Assembly: GCF_020176695.1 (NCBI RefSeq)
Contig: NZ_JAIWIA010000019.1
Span: forward strand, 1 to 49,634
Direction of reading: 5' to 3'
DNA length: 49,634 nucleotides
Origin: Massilia sp. MS-15
Lineage (GTDB): Bacteria > Pseudomonadota > Gammaproteobacteria > Burkholderiales > Burkholderiaceae_D
Made by a program: the position numbers and the translations under genes. The notes under the pieces were generated by a model. It was not told the DNA's origin, did not search any database, and was given only the letters and a program-made list of their open reading frames with translations. Shown here in pieces: positions 42,090 to 49,634 of the stretch. Position 1 is the stretch's first letter, and each line of letters begins with the position of its first letter.

Positions 42090-42169
42090 CCTCTGGTTGC
42101 CGCATCCAGCGGCAGCGAGCCGCCCGGCCTCTCGCCGCGCACCCGATCCCTTGCGGCAGACCGAGCACG

Positions 42170-44245
42170 ATGACGAGCATACTGTTGTCCCGACAGGCCA
42201 GGCGCGGCGCGCGCTCGCCTCTGCCGGCCATGCTGCTGGCGCTGGTCTGCGCGGGCATGGCGCCGTGCGCGGTCGGTGCCGGCGACGCCGTGCTGGGAGC
42301 CGACCTGCGACTGCGCGAGCTGACTCGCCTCGCAGAGCGCAGCAACCCGCAAGCGCGCGCCCTGCTGCTGCAGGAGGCGCCGCGTTTTACCGGCAGTGCG
42401 CCCTATGCCGTGCAGCTGCAGTTCCTGCGCCTGCTGCGCCGCATCCACAGCGATGCCGGCCAGCTCGGCGAGGCGTATGCGGTCGACGAGCGCCTGATCA
42501 AGCTGGCCAGCGCCGCGCGCGACCCGCTGCAGGTGGCGCTGGCCAGTCTCGGCCGGGTGCACAAGCGCCTCAACGACAACGACCCGGCCGCGGCCATGGC
42601 CCTGCTGGAGTCGCTCAATAGCCAATACCGCGAGCTGGGCAAGCCGGAATTCGAGGCCAATGCGGAAGTCGCCTACGGCGCGATCTACAACACCACCGGC
42701 CAGCACGACCGGGCACTGGGGCACTACCTGCGCGCGCTCGAACTGGTCCAGCGCAATGCGGCGCTGTGGAGTCCGCGCGAAGCGGACGTGCGGCTGGCGC
42801 TTGCGCGCCTGTATGTCAACAGCGACAACTCGGCCAAGGCGCTCGAGACCACGCGCACCTACCGCGAGGCGCGCGCGGGACAGAATGCGATCCCGCCAAG
42901 GGTCGAGGCGCTCATGCATTTCATGGACGGACGCGCCTACGTGTCCCTGAACCAGCTGGCGCAGGCGCACGCCGCGTTCAACCGCGCGCTGGCCCTGGCG
43001 CGCCGCCACGAGCTGCGCTGGATCGAGGCGAACGTGCTGGGCAACGTGTCCGATGCCTGGCTCAGGGCGCAGCGCTTTGTCGAGGCGGAGCGGGCCGCCC
43101 GCGCCGCCCTCGCCCCATCCGAGGAAGTCAAGGACCAGAGCATCATCCAGATGGTGAACGCGAATCTCGGTTTCGCGCTGTTCGGCCAGGGCCGCATGGC
43201 CGAGGGCACGGTATACATCGACCGCACCACCGAAGAACTGCGCAAGGCCGGTGCCATGCTGGCGGTATCGAACATCCTGGCCGAGAAGAGCGAGGCGCTG
43301 GAACGCGCCGGCCTGCACCGCCAGGCACTGCAGACGGTGCGCGAGCGCGAGAAGATCCAGGAAACACTGTCGGTCGAACGCCGCAACAAGGCCTTCGCCG
43401 CGCTGCAGGAACAGTTCAACGCCAAGCAGCGCGGCGCCCAGATCGAGCGCCTGCGCCAGGAAAACGCGGTCAAGGATGCCGAGCTGCGCAACCGTAACCT
43501 GCGCACCGCCCTGGCCTCGCTCGGGGCGCTGCTGGCGCTGGTGCTGTGCGGCTTCGTCTACATGCTGTACCGGAAGTCGCAGGCCACCGGACGCCGCCTC
43601 GCCGAACTGAACGCCGAACTGGCGCACCGCTCGGCCCACGATCCGCTCACCGGGCTGTTCAACCGCCGCTCGTTCGTCGAGCGGATGCGCGAGCAGCCGG
43701 CGGCCGGCGCCGCTGGCGTGGCTGGCGTCGCGGCCGACTGTTTCACCCTGCTCGACATCGACCACTTCAAACGCATCAACGACCGCTACGGCCATGCGGC
43801 CGGCGACACCGTGCTGGTCGAGGTCGGCCGCCGCCTGAACGACGTGGTGCGCGGCTCGGACATGGTGCTGCGCTGGGGCGGGGAGGAATTCCTGGTGTAC
43901 TCGCAGGGTGTGAACCAGGCCCAGCGTCCGCTGCTGGTGCAGCGCATCCTGAACGCGATCGCGGCCGCCCCGGTGGTCCTGGAGGACGGTACCGCGCTGG
44001 CCGTGAGCGCCACCGCCGGCGCGGTCTCGCTGCCGTTCGGCGCGGGCCCGGCCTTCGGCTGGGAACAGGCGATCGCGCTGGCCGACCGCGCCCTCTACAA
44101 GGGCAAGGAAGCGGGCCGCAACCGCGGCTTCATCGTCGAAGGCCTCGAAGGCCCGCAGGCCGACGCTTCCTGCGGCGCCGCTGGCGAGCGCGAGCTCCGG
44201 CTGCAACTGGTGCTGCCCGACATGCACTGGCAGCCGGCCCGGTAA
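42170..44245 (+). CDS. Diguanylate cyclase with periplasmic TPR sensor
   Basis: A 691-residue c-di-GMP synthase. A signal/anchor helix (about 18-36) leads to a periplasmic TPR solenoid (about 45-400; AYGAIYNTTGQHDRALGHYLRALEL is the clearest unit region) and a coiled coil. A transmembrane helix at 445-467 follows, then a cytoplasmic GGDEF domain. The active site is RWGGEEF (GGEEF 570-574) and an RGSD inhibitory site lies 5 residues before it, so product feedback is expected. DPLTGLFNRRSF and DIDHFKRINDRYGH are intact. The TPR part probably senses a peptide or envelope ligand. The gene has its own promoter. It converges with the histidine kinase. Confidence 0.92.
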   Translation: MTSILLSRQARRGARSPLPAMLLALVCAGMAPCAVGAGDAVLGADLRLRELTRLAERSNPQARALLLQEAPRFTGSAPYAVQLQFLRLLRRIHSDAGQLGEAYAVDERLIKLASAARDPLQVALASLGRVHKRLNDNDPAAAMALLESLNSQYRELGKPEFEANAEVAYGAIYNTTGQHDRALGHYLRALELVQRNAALWSPREADVRLALARLYVNSDNSAKALETTRTYREARAGQNAIPPRVEALMHFMDGRAYVSLNQLAQAHAAFNRALALARRHELRWIEANVLGNVSDAWLRAQRFVEAERAARAALAPSEEVKDQSIIQMVNANLGFALFGQGRMAEGTVYIDRTTEELRKAGAMLAVSNILAEKSEALERAGLHRQALQTVREREKIQETLSVERRNKAFAALQEQFNAKQRGAQIERLRQENAVKDAELRNRNLRTALASLGALLALVLCGFVYMLYRKSQATGRRLAELNAELAHRSAHDPLTGLFNRRSFVERMREQPAAGAAGVAGVAADCFTLLDIDHFKRINDRYGHAAGDTVLVEVGRRLNDVVRGSDMVLRWGGEEFLVYSQGVNQAQRPLLVQRILNAIAAAPVVLEDGTALAVSATAGAVSLPFGAGPAFGWEQAIALADRALYKGKEAGRNRGFIVEGLEGPQADASCGAAGERELRLQLVLPDMHWQPAR

Positions 44246-44288
44246 GCGGCAGGCACGCCCTCACCCGTCGCCAGGGCCGCTCCCCCTG

Positions 44289-46283
44289 TCAGGCACGGGC
44301 AGTCTCCGGCGCGGCGCGCGCCGCCATTGCCAGCACGGCCTCCAGCAGCAGGGCCGGGTGCAGCGGCTTGGCCATGTATTCGTCGAAACCCGCCTCCAGC
44401 GCACGTAGCTGGTCTTCACGGCGCGAGAACGCGCTCAATGCGATCGCAGGCAGCTTCGCCAGCGCCTGGTCGGGCAAGCCGCGCACGCGGCCGATCAGTT
44501 CGAAGCCGTCCATCAGCGGCATGCCGATGTCGCTGACCAGGAGATCGGGCCGGTGCAGTTCGAGCATGCGCAGCGCCTCGGGCGCGCTGGTCGCCGTCAC
44601 CAGCCGCGCCCCGGTTCCGGCCAGCACCAGCTGCACCAGTTCCAGCGAATCCGGCTCGTCATCCACCACCAGTACGCAGCGGCCGGCCAGGCTGGCGCAG
44701 GCGGTCGGAGGTGCCTGCCCGGCCGCTGGCCCGGCACCTGGCGTGCCTGTCGCCGGCGCGCGCTCGCCGGCGCCGCGCGCCACCGGCAGGTGCAGGGTAA
44801 AGGTGGCGCCGCGCCCGGGACCGGGACTGGCCACCGTGATGGTCCCACCCTGCAGCTCGACCAGCTGGCGCGCGATCGCCAGTCCCAGTCCGAGGCCGCC
44901 GTGGCGGCGCGCGGACGAGGAATCGGCCTGGCGGAAGCGGTCGAATACATGCGGAAGGAAAGCGGCGTCGATGCCGCCCCCGGTGTCGGCGACGTCGATC
45001 ACCACGCCCTCGCCTTCGCGGCGCAGGCTGACCGCCACCCGCCCGCCCGGGTCGGTGAACTTGATCGCGTTCGACAGCAGGTTGCTGATCACTTGCTGCA
45101 TGCGGGCCGGGTCGCCGCGCACCGGGCTGGCATCATAGTCGACCTCGGCTACCAGTTCGATCTGCTTGGCAAGCGCGGCCGGACGCGCCGTCTCGAGCGC
45201 GGCATTGACGAATTCGGCGGGAGACACCGGCCTGGCCTCGATCCGGACCTTGCCGGCGATCAGGCGGCTCATGTCGAGCATGTCTTCAATCAGTTGCGAC
45301 TGGGCGCGCGCATTGCGCTCGATGGTCTCCAGGCCGCGCCGCAGCATCGCTTCGTCGCGCGCACCCTGCAGCAGCAACTGCGACCAGCCGAGCATCGCAT
45401 TCAGGGGCGTGCGCAATTCGTGCGACAGGGTAGCCAGGAATTCGTCCTTGGCCTGGCTCAGCTGTTCGGCCTCGACCCGCGCACGCTGCTCGCGCAGGAA
45501 CAGCTGCTGGCGCTCGGCCGCCGTCTCGAGCGAGGCGGCCAGGGTCCGGTTGCGTGCCGCCAGCCGCGTGTCGAACACCGCCGCCAGCAGCGCGATGCTG
45601 AGCACCGCGAACGCCGCCACCGCCACCAGCAGCGCCAGGTGGTCCTGGTTGACGCCGCCGTCGGCCGCGCGGCACACGCTGGCGGCATCGAACCGGGCGG
45701 CTGCCATGCCGGTGTAGTGCATGCCGGCGATCGCCCCGCCCATCACCACCGCCGCGCCCAGCTTCAGCAGGCGCGGATGGCGGATCCCGTCATGCAGCCG
45801 GAAGCCGATCCACAGCGCACCGGCCGAGGCGCCGATGGCGATCGCCACCGATGCCAGGAACAGCCACGGATCGTAGCGGATGGCCGGGTCCATGCGCATG
45901 CCGGCCATGCCGGTGTAGTGCATCGCGTTGATCCCCAAGCCCATCAGGCAGGCGCCCCAGGCCAGGTGGCGCCCGGTCAGCTGGCGGTGGCGCAGCTGCC
46001 ACAGGGCCAGGCCGGACACGATGACCGGCAGCAGCCAGGACACCAGGGTAATCCAGGGATCGTAGGCAAGCGGCATCGGCAGCCGGAACGCCAGCATGCC
46101 GATGAAGTGCATGGCCCAGATGCCGCTGCCCATGGCAAAGGCGCCGCCGGCGGTCCACGCGTGCGGCGCATGGCCGGACGACTCCTTGACCCGGACCGCC
46201 AGGCTCAGCGCCGTGTACGACGCGAAGATCGCCGCCAGGATCGAGAGCAGCACCAGCGTGGGTTCATGATGGCCGATCAGCAT
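44289..46283 (-). CDS. Hybrid sensor histidine kinase with MHYT membrane sensor
   Basis: A 664-residue hybrid kinase. The N-terminal seven-helix MHYT domain (1-240) holds the three repeats MHFIGM, MHYTGM and MHYTGM, thought to bind copper and sense oxygen, CO or NO. A coiled coil and dimerisation domain with H288 (TLSHELRTPLN) follow, then an ATPase domain (NLLSNAIKF, DTGGGI, GGLGLGLAI) and a C-terminal receiver with phospho-acceptor D585 (VSDIGMP) and K near residue 636. The ATG at 46283 begins the conserved first helix; its ribosome site is weak. It follows the PAS-GGDEF gene by 161 bases. No DNA-binding output domain is present; phosphotransfer to another protein is expected. Confidence 0.92.
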   Translation of the reverse strand: MLIGHHEPTLVLLSILAAIFASYTALSLAVRVKESSGHAPHAWTAGGAFAMGSGIWAMHFIGMLAFRLPMPLAYDPWITLVSWLLPVIVSGLALWQLRHRQLTGRHLAWGACLMGLGINAMHYTGMAGMRMDPAIRYDPWLFLASVAIAIGASAGALWIGFRLHDGIRHPRLLKLGAAVVMGGAIAGMHYTGMAAARFDAASVCRAADGGVNQDHLALLVAVAAFAVLSIALLAAVFDTRLAARNRTLAASLETAAERQQLFLREQRARVEAEQLSQAKDEFLATLSHELRTPLNAMLGWSQLLLQGARDEAMLRRGLETIERNARAQSQLIEDMLDMSRLIAGKVRIEARPVSPAEFVNAALETARPAALAKQIELVAEVDYDASPVRGDPARMQQVISNLLSNAIKFTDPGGRVAVSLRREGEGVVIDVADTGGGIDAAFLPHVFDRFRQADSSSARRHGGLGLGLAIARQLVELQGGTITVASPGPGRGATFTLHLPVARGAGERAPATGTPGAGPAAGQAPPTACASLAGRCVLVVDDEPDSLELVQLVLAGTGARLVTATSAPEALRMLELHRPDLLVSDIGMPLMDGFELIGRVRGLPDQALAKLPAIALSAFSRREDQLRALEAGFDEYMAKPLHPALLLEAVLAMAARAAPETARA

Positions 46284-46444
46284 GGTCCTGGAAGTCCTCC
46301 ATCTCCGCGGCGCGCCAGTAGCCGCTGCCGTGGTGCTTCGAGTGTACACGAGGCGGCTCGGGAAGCCGGACACCGTCCCCGCCCCGGAGCCATCGTCGAT
46401 TCTTTGATGGAATTTTACTGGAGGATAGCCAACGCAGCCGCGGC

Positions 46445-47410
46445 TTATCCCGCCACAGGGTCGGCACAGGCGACCACCCGGTCGCGGCCGCCGCGCTTGG
46501 CAGCGTACAGCGCCCGGTCGGCCGCTTCCAGCAGGGACGCCGGCGTGTCCGTCCACCCCTGCACGCAGGCGGCGACGCCGATGCTGAGGGTGACGTGGGG
46601 ATGCGCGGCGCCGGGTGCATGCGGCAGCCGAAGCCCCGCCACGTGGCAACGGATCGCCTCGGCGTGGGCGCAGGCCTGCTCCAGCGTGGTGTCGGGCAGG
46701 ATCGCCGCGAACTCCTCGCCGCCGTAGCGCGCCGCCAGGTCGGCGGGACGCTTGCACATTGCGTCCAGGGCCCTGGCCACCGCCCCCAGGCAGGCATCGC
46801 CTTCCTGGTGCCCGAAGTGGTCGTTGTAGGCCTTGAAGGAATCGATGTCCATCAGCAACAGCGACAAGGACGTGCCGCCGCGCCGGGCGCGCCGCAGCTC
46901 GCGCTCTAGCGTGACATCGAAGTGGCGCCGGTTGGCAATGCCGGTCAGGCCGTCGACATACGACCGGGCGCGCAGCGATTCGGCATGGTCGAGCAGGCGC
47001 CGCTCGCGGTCCATGTTACTACTGACATCACGGATCTCGACCAGGCAGAAGCGCTCTCCCCCTTCGCAAAACGGCGTCACGTTCACCGCCTGCTCGAGGC
47101 GCGCCCCGTCGAAACTGCCGGCCTGGCGCAAGGGGAAGGGGGCACGGCCGGCCGCCGCCGCGATCGCGACCGGCGCTCCGCCGGACAGCACCGCCAGTAC
47201 CGCCGCCTCCACTTTCGTGCCGCGCAGTTCCGGAAACACCTCGAACAGCGAGCGGCCGCGCACGCGCGCAAAGGCATGGCCGGAGCGCGGCACCATCCAG
47301 CCGTTCCAGAGCACGATTTCATGCGCCGCGTCGAGGACGACCAGGCCGCAGCCGACGAGGTGCAGGGCGCGCGCGCTGAGCGCGCAGCCGGGATCGGTGG
47401 CAATGGTCAT
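46445..47410 (-). CDS. PAS-GGDEF diguanylate cyclase
   Basis: A 321-residue soluble c-di-GMP synthase. The N-terminal half (about 15-130) is a PAS-like sensor (LVVLDAAHEIVLWNGWM, FEVFPELRG, VTPFCEGGERFCLVEIRDVS). A linker helix leads to a GGDEF domain with DGLTGIANRRHFD, MDIDSFKAYNDHFGHQEGD and the active site RYGGEEF (230-234). An RPAD inhibitory site is 5 residues upstream. It is upstream of the MHYT kinase on the same strand, so a shared signalling role is plausible. Confidence 0.93.
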   Translation of the reverse strand: MTIATDPGCALSARALHLVGCGLVVLDAAHEIVLWNGWMVPRSGHAFARVRGRSLFEVFPELRGTKVEAAVLAVLSGGAPVAIAAAAGRAPFPLRQAGSFDGARLEQAVNVTPFCEGGERFCLVEIRDVSSNMDRERRLLDHAESLRARSYVDGLTGIANRRHFDVTLERELRRARRGGTSLSLLLMDIDSFKAYNDHFGHQEGDACLGAVARALDAMCKRPADLAARYGGEEFAAILPDTTLEQACAHAEAIRCHVAGLRLPHAPGAAHPHVTLSIGVAACVQGWTDTPASLLEAADRALYAAKRGGRDRVVACADPVAG

Positions 47411-47481
47411 CGCAGGCGGGAGTAGTCCAGGAAGGGAAGATGATGTAGAAAAGAAACGGTCGAATGATACCCGAGTTTGCG

Positions 47482-47535
47482 GCCCGGATGGCGATCCGGG
47501 CCTGCCATCTTTTGTCGTGTCCTATCTCATAGGAC
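47482..47535. promoter_or_regulatory. Two palindromes between the PAS-GGDEF gene and the small HTH gene
   Basis: GCCCGGAT-GGCG-ATCCGGGC (47482-47501) is a perfect 8-base-pair hairpin. GTCCTAT-CTC-ATAGGAC (47519-47535) is a perfect 7+7 palindrome, operator-like, about 130 bases before the HTH start. No clear promoter boxes were found between. Confidence 0.5.
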
Positions 47536-47667
47536 CTATTGTCAGAAAATGTGTTGCCGTGATTTTTCGTGAGCCTTGGCGCAATTCTTTCCGATACGAT
47601 CAAGTCTTTGGTGCAGTCCGGCGGACGGCAAGCGGGCAATGACATGGGCGAACGGAAGGAACAAGCG

Positions 47668-47952
47668 ATGGCTGGCAAAATGATGGATGAGGAATTCGGT
47701 ATCGACAGCGTGGGTATGCAGTTGGGTGCGGAGTCACTGCCGCAGAACGCCCCGTGGCCGGCCGCGCCGCACGAGCTGCGCCGCCTGCGCATCCGCAAGC
47801 GCGAGAGCCAGGAAAAATTCTGGAGCCGCTTCGGCGTGACCCAGTCCAGTGGCAGCCGCTTCGAGACCGGCGTCATGATCCCGCCGCCGGTGGCGATCCT
47901 GCTGCGCCTGTACGTAAACGGCCGCCTCAACGACGAGGACCTGCACGGCTGA
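47668..47952 (+). CDS. Small HTH (XRE-like) DNA-binding protein
   Basis: A 94-residue protein whose second half reads as a helix-turn-helix: LRRLRIRKRESQEKFWSRFG, VTQSSGSRFETG, PPPVAILLRLY. It resembles phage-like or NadS-type HTH proteins but I do not recognise a named family. The first 30 residues are acidic and Met-rich. I chose the ATG at 47668 with GGAAGGA 7 bases upstream; in-frame starts at 47569 and 47644 lack such a site. It is alone on its transcript; a palindrome at 47519-47535 could be its own operator. Confidence 0.75.
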   Translation: MAGKMMDEEFGIDSVGMQLGAESLPQNAPWPAAPHELRRLRIRKRESQEKFWSRFGVTQSSGSRFETGVMIPPPVAILLRLYVNGRLNDEDLHG

Positions 47953-48285
47953 ACACCCGGCATGCCCTGTCCGGAACGGTCCGGTCCGGGCGGCCTTGGC
48001 ATCACTTCCATTTTAAGGAAGTAATGTTTCTGATTTCTGCGCTTTTCCGACGTGCATCGGATGCCTTATCCTGTTACCCGCGCAGACGCGGCCCGCTGGC
48101 CGCGCCGCGGCCATCGACCAAGGCATACCGGAACCATGACACGCATCCTTCTCCTCGGCGCGACCGAAGCGGCCCGCCTCCCGGGCACCCCTGCTGCCAT
48201 CCTGCCGCCGTCCGGCAACCCTGTTCCTTGCGAGACGCGCAACGACGCCCTCCGCGACGCCTGAGCACGCAAGGATCGGACCAGG
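47953..48285 (+). other. Non-coding stretch before the AI-2E permease gene
   Basis: About 330 bases without a gene I can support. It holds CCGGA-ACGG-TCCGG (near 47970-47985), an ACTTCC-ATTTTAA-GGAAGT palindrome (48004-48022), and a 42-codon open frame (48136-48264) without ribosome site or family. The permease promoter probably lies here but is not obvious. Confidence 0.5.
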
Positions 48286-49326
48286 ATGCGCTATACCTCC
48301 CTCGTTTTACCAGTACTGTTCGCCATCGCGCTGCTGCTCCTGCTGCAGCATTTCCTCGGATCGCTGGCCTGGGCCGGCCTGCTGGCGGTCATCACCTGGC
48401 CGCTGCACCAGCGCCTGCAGGCGCGCGGCCTGCCGCGCCTGGCAAGCGCCAGCCTGCTGCTGGCGGTGCTGGTGATCGGCTTCTTCGGCCCGTCGCTGCT
48501 GCTGGTGAAGGCGCTCAGCAATGAACTGGTCGGCCTGCAGCGCCTGCTCGCCGAACTCAATGAAGTTGGCCTGCCCGCCCCCGAATGGCTGGGGCGTCTG
48601 CCGGTGGTGGCGGAGCGCGCCATCGCCTGGTGGAACACGCACCTGGCCGTGCCCGGCGGCCTGAATGCCCTGATCCAGACCACGCTGGGCGACGTCGCGC
48701 CGAAACTGGGTGGTGCCGCGCGCTTCTGGGGCTCGGCGATCCTGGCCAATGCCCTGTACCTGTTCCTGACCCTGCTGACCCTGTTCGTACTGTACCTGCA
48801 CGGCCCGGCCGTGGTGCGCTACGTGGACGGGGCCGGCAGCCGGGTGCTGCCGGACCACTACGGCAAACTGCGCAACATCCTGCCCCTGTCGGTGCGCGGC
48901 ACCGCACTCGGCCTGTGCTCGGTCGCACTGCTCGAGGGCGTGGTGCTGGGCGTGGCCTACTACATCGCGGGCGCGCCGGCGCCCGCCCTGCTGGGCGTGC
49001 TCACCGGCTACCTGGCCCTGATCCCGGGCGGCGCCCCTCTGTCGTTCACCATGGTCTCGCTGCTGCTGCTCGGCCAGGGCAATCCGGGCGCCGCGCTCGG
49101 CCTGTTCACCTGGGGCGCAGTGGAACTGTTCATGGTGGACAAGTTCATCCGTCCGAAGCTGATCGGGCACCGGGTCAACCTGCCCTTCCTCGCAGTGCTG
49201 TTCGGCCTGCTGGGCGGGGTATCGACCCTGGGCGTGATCGGACTGTTCGTGGGCCCCTTCATGATGGCGGTGCTGTTCGGCTGGCTGCGCGCGGGAGAAG
49301 GCCAGGCGGCCAGGGCGTCCGCATGA
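48286..49326 (+). CDS. AI-2E family (PerM/UPF0118) transporter
   Basis: A 346-residue inner-membrane protein with about eight predicted helices in the AI-2E/PerM pattern: two N-terminal helix pairs, a soluble amphipathic middle (about 80-150) and the C-terminal block with GVLTGYLALIPGGAPL and KFIRPKLIGHRVNLPFL, the family signature. Members have been linked to autoinducer-2 export or to Na+/H+ antiport; the substrate here is unknown. It is followed by a bidirectional terminator and has no operon partner. Confidence 0.92.
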   Translation: MRYTSLVLPVLFAIALLLLLQHFLGSLAWAGLLAVITWPLHQRLQARGLPRLASASLLLAVLVIGFFGPSLLLVKALSNELVGLQRLLAELNEVGLPAPEWLGRLPVVAERAIAWWNTHLAVPGGLNALIQTTLGDVAPKLGGAARFWGSAILANALYLFLTLLTLFVLYLHGPAVVRYVDGAGSRVLPDHYGKLRNILPLSVRGTALGLCSVALLEGVVLGVAYYIAGAPAPALLGVLTGYLALIPGGAPLSFTMVSLLLLGQGNPGAALGLFTWGAVELFMVDKFIRPKLIGHRVNLPFLAVLFGLLGGVSTLGVIGLFVGPFMMAVLFGWLRAGEGQAARASA

Positions 49327-49347
49327 ACGGCCTGTAGGCGCCATGCA

Positions 49348-49380
49348 AAAAGCCCGCAGCGGTTTGCGCTGCGGGCTTTT
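49348..49380. terminator. Bidirectional terminator between AI-2E permease and tRNA-Val
   Basis: AAAAGCCCGCAGC (49348-49360) and GCTGCGGGCTTTT (49368-49380) form a perfect 13-base-pair stem with a 7-base loop. A and T runs serve both strands: the permease on plus and the tRNA on minus. Confidence 0.95.
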
Positions 49381-49387
49381 CCTGTTC

Positions 49388-49462
49388 TGGTGGGAAGTGC
49401 AAGTTTCGAACTTGCGACCCCTGCAGTGTGAATGCAGTGCTCTACCCCTGAGCTAACCTCCC
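49388..49462 (-). tRNA. tRNA-Val, anticodon CAC
   Basis: Minus-strand 75-base cloverleaf from GGGAGGT to ACTTCCC-A-CCA (CCA encoded). The anticodon stem is CTGCA/TGCAG with loop TTCACAC, giving CAC, which reads the valine codon GUG. The T arm is GCAAG-TTCGAAA-CTTGC and the D arm contains GCTCAGGGGTAGAGC. It lies beside the left end of an insertion sequence. Confidence 0.96.
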
Positions 49463-49517
49463 GGGTGCGCATATTATGCCCGAACTATTGAGATTCATCA
49501 ATATCAATCCCTGGGGA

Positions 49518-49634
49518 TGTTAGCGCTAAGTAGTAATGTCCCCTCTCCGCTAAGTAGAGATGTCCCCTAGGATGCGTTCCAGGGGAGGATGGGATAGTGA
49601 TCGAGATGACGGCCAAGGACGTGCTGCGTAGCCA
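49518..49634 (+). mobile_element. Left end of an insertion sequence, cut by the window edge
   Basis: Two 21-base near-identical direct repeats, CGCTAAGTAG(TA/AG)ATGTCCCCT at 49524-49544 and 49548-49568, lie in tandem 24 bases apart, preceded by TGTTAG. A reading frame with GGGGAGG begins 29 bases later. Tandem TAAGTAG..ATGTCCCC motifs at a terminus are a transposase-binding arrangement I associate with ISNCY-type integrase-core elements. The exact left boundary and family cannot be settled within the window. Confidence 0.6.
49597..49634 (+). CDS. Partial transposase reading frame, 3' end beyond window
   Basis: GTG at 49597 (or ATG at 49606) opens V-I-E-M-T-A-K-D-V-L-R-S and continues past the last base. 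GGGGAGG precedes it by 8 bases. MTAKDVLRS resembles the beginning of transposases whose first helix leads into an HTH, but 12 residues are too few for certainty. Confidence 0.45.
   Translation, partial: MIEMTAKDVLRS

Noticed and set aside
48136..48264. 42-codon frame before the AI-2E permease
   Set aside because: No ribosome-binding site, no hydrophobic segment or recognisable motif, and Ala/Pro-rich composition typical of chance frames in GC-rich DNA.

Overview
The window reads as chromosomal DNA of a GC-rich betaproteobacterium, most likely Oxalobacteraceae and Massilia-like. This is inferred from the tRNA-Leu/tig pairing, an hpnCDE squalene cluster, a thrC-moeA-moaD string, two cyanophycin synthetases and overall codon use. 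No 16S rRNA is present to confirm it. Coding density is high, and most neighbouring genes in a run overlap by 1-14 bases.

Layout. 1-6.0 kb: trigger factor, tRNA-Leu(UAG) and an RND efflux adaptor/permease pair. 6.1-9.3 kb: hpnC-hpnD-hpnE, which convert farnesyl diphosphate to squalene. 9.3-12.4 kb: a tiny membrane peptide, a HAAS/DUF1700 protein, a head-GIN protein and a convergent BaiN-like flavoprotein. 12.4-14.3 kb: a four-gene operon (membrane protein, XRE regulator, exported alpha/beta hydrolase, small membrane protein) behind a promoter embedded in a large inverted repeat. 14.5-18.6 kb: an orphan Tat-exported TRAP-type binding protein, then thrC-moeA-moaD on the other strand. 18.6-23.1 kb: a threonine/serine catabolic run kbl-tdh-sdaA with a divergent XRE-cupin regulator and a perfect 16-base palindrome between them. 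23.2-28.9 kb: prolyl oligopeptidase, Sel1-repeat protein, DnaQ-like exonuclease, YegD-like Hsp70, DUF2244 protein.

28.9-38.4 kb is the most distinctive part, a cyanophycin island. iaaA-cphB-cphA' form one overlapping operon (dipeptide hydrolysis, polymer hydrolysis, polymer synthesis). A second full-length cphA faces it on the other strand, with a small outer-membrane protein gene between them. Upstream of this cphA, in the same direction, lies a 486-residue haem-oxygenase-like putative di-iron oxidase. 38.5-41.8 kb: pncA, a complete 1,069-base IS1595-type element with 8-base target duplications, and an APC amino-acid permease whose terminator U-tract was the insertion target. 42.1-47.4 kb: a c-di-GMP/two-component block (TPR-GGDEF, MHYT hybrid histidine kinase, PAS-GGDEF). 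47.6-49.6 kb: a small HTH protein, an AI-2E-family permease, tRNA-Val(CAC) and the left end of another insertion sequence cut by the window edge.

The strongest candidates for something not yet described are the oxidase-cphA pairing, the XRE/hydrolase/membrane-protein operon with its palindromic promoter, and the XRE-cupin control of threonine catabolism. Functions are assigned from recognised family motifs in the translations. Operons, operators and promoters are read from spacing and sequence symmetry and remain inference.
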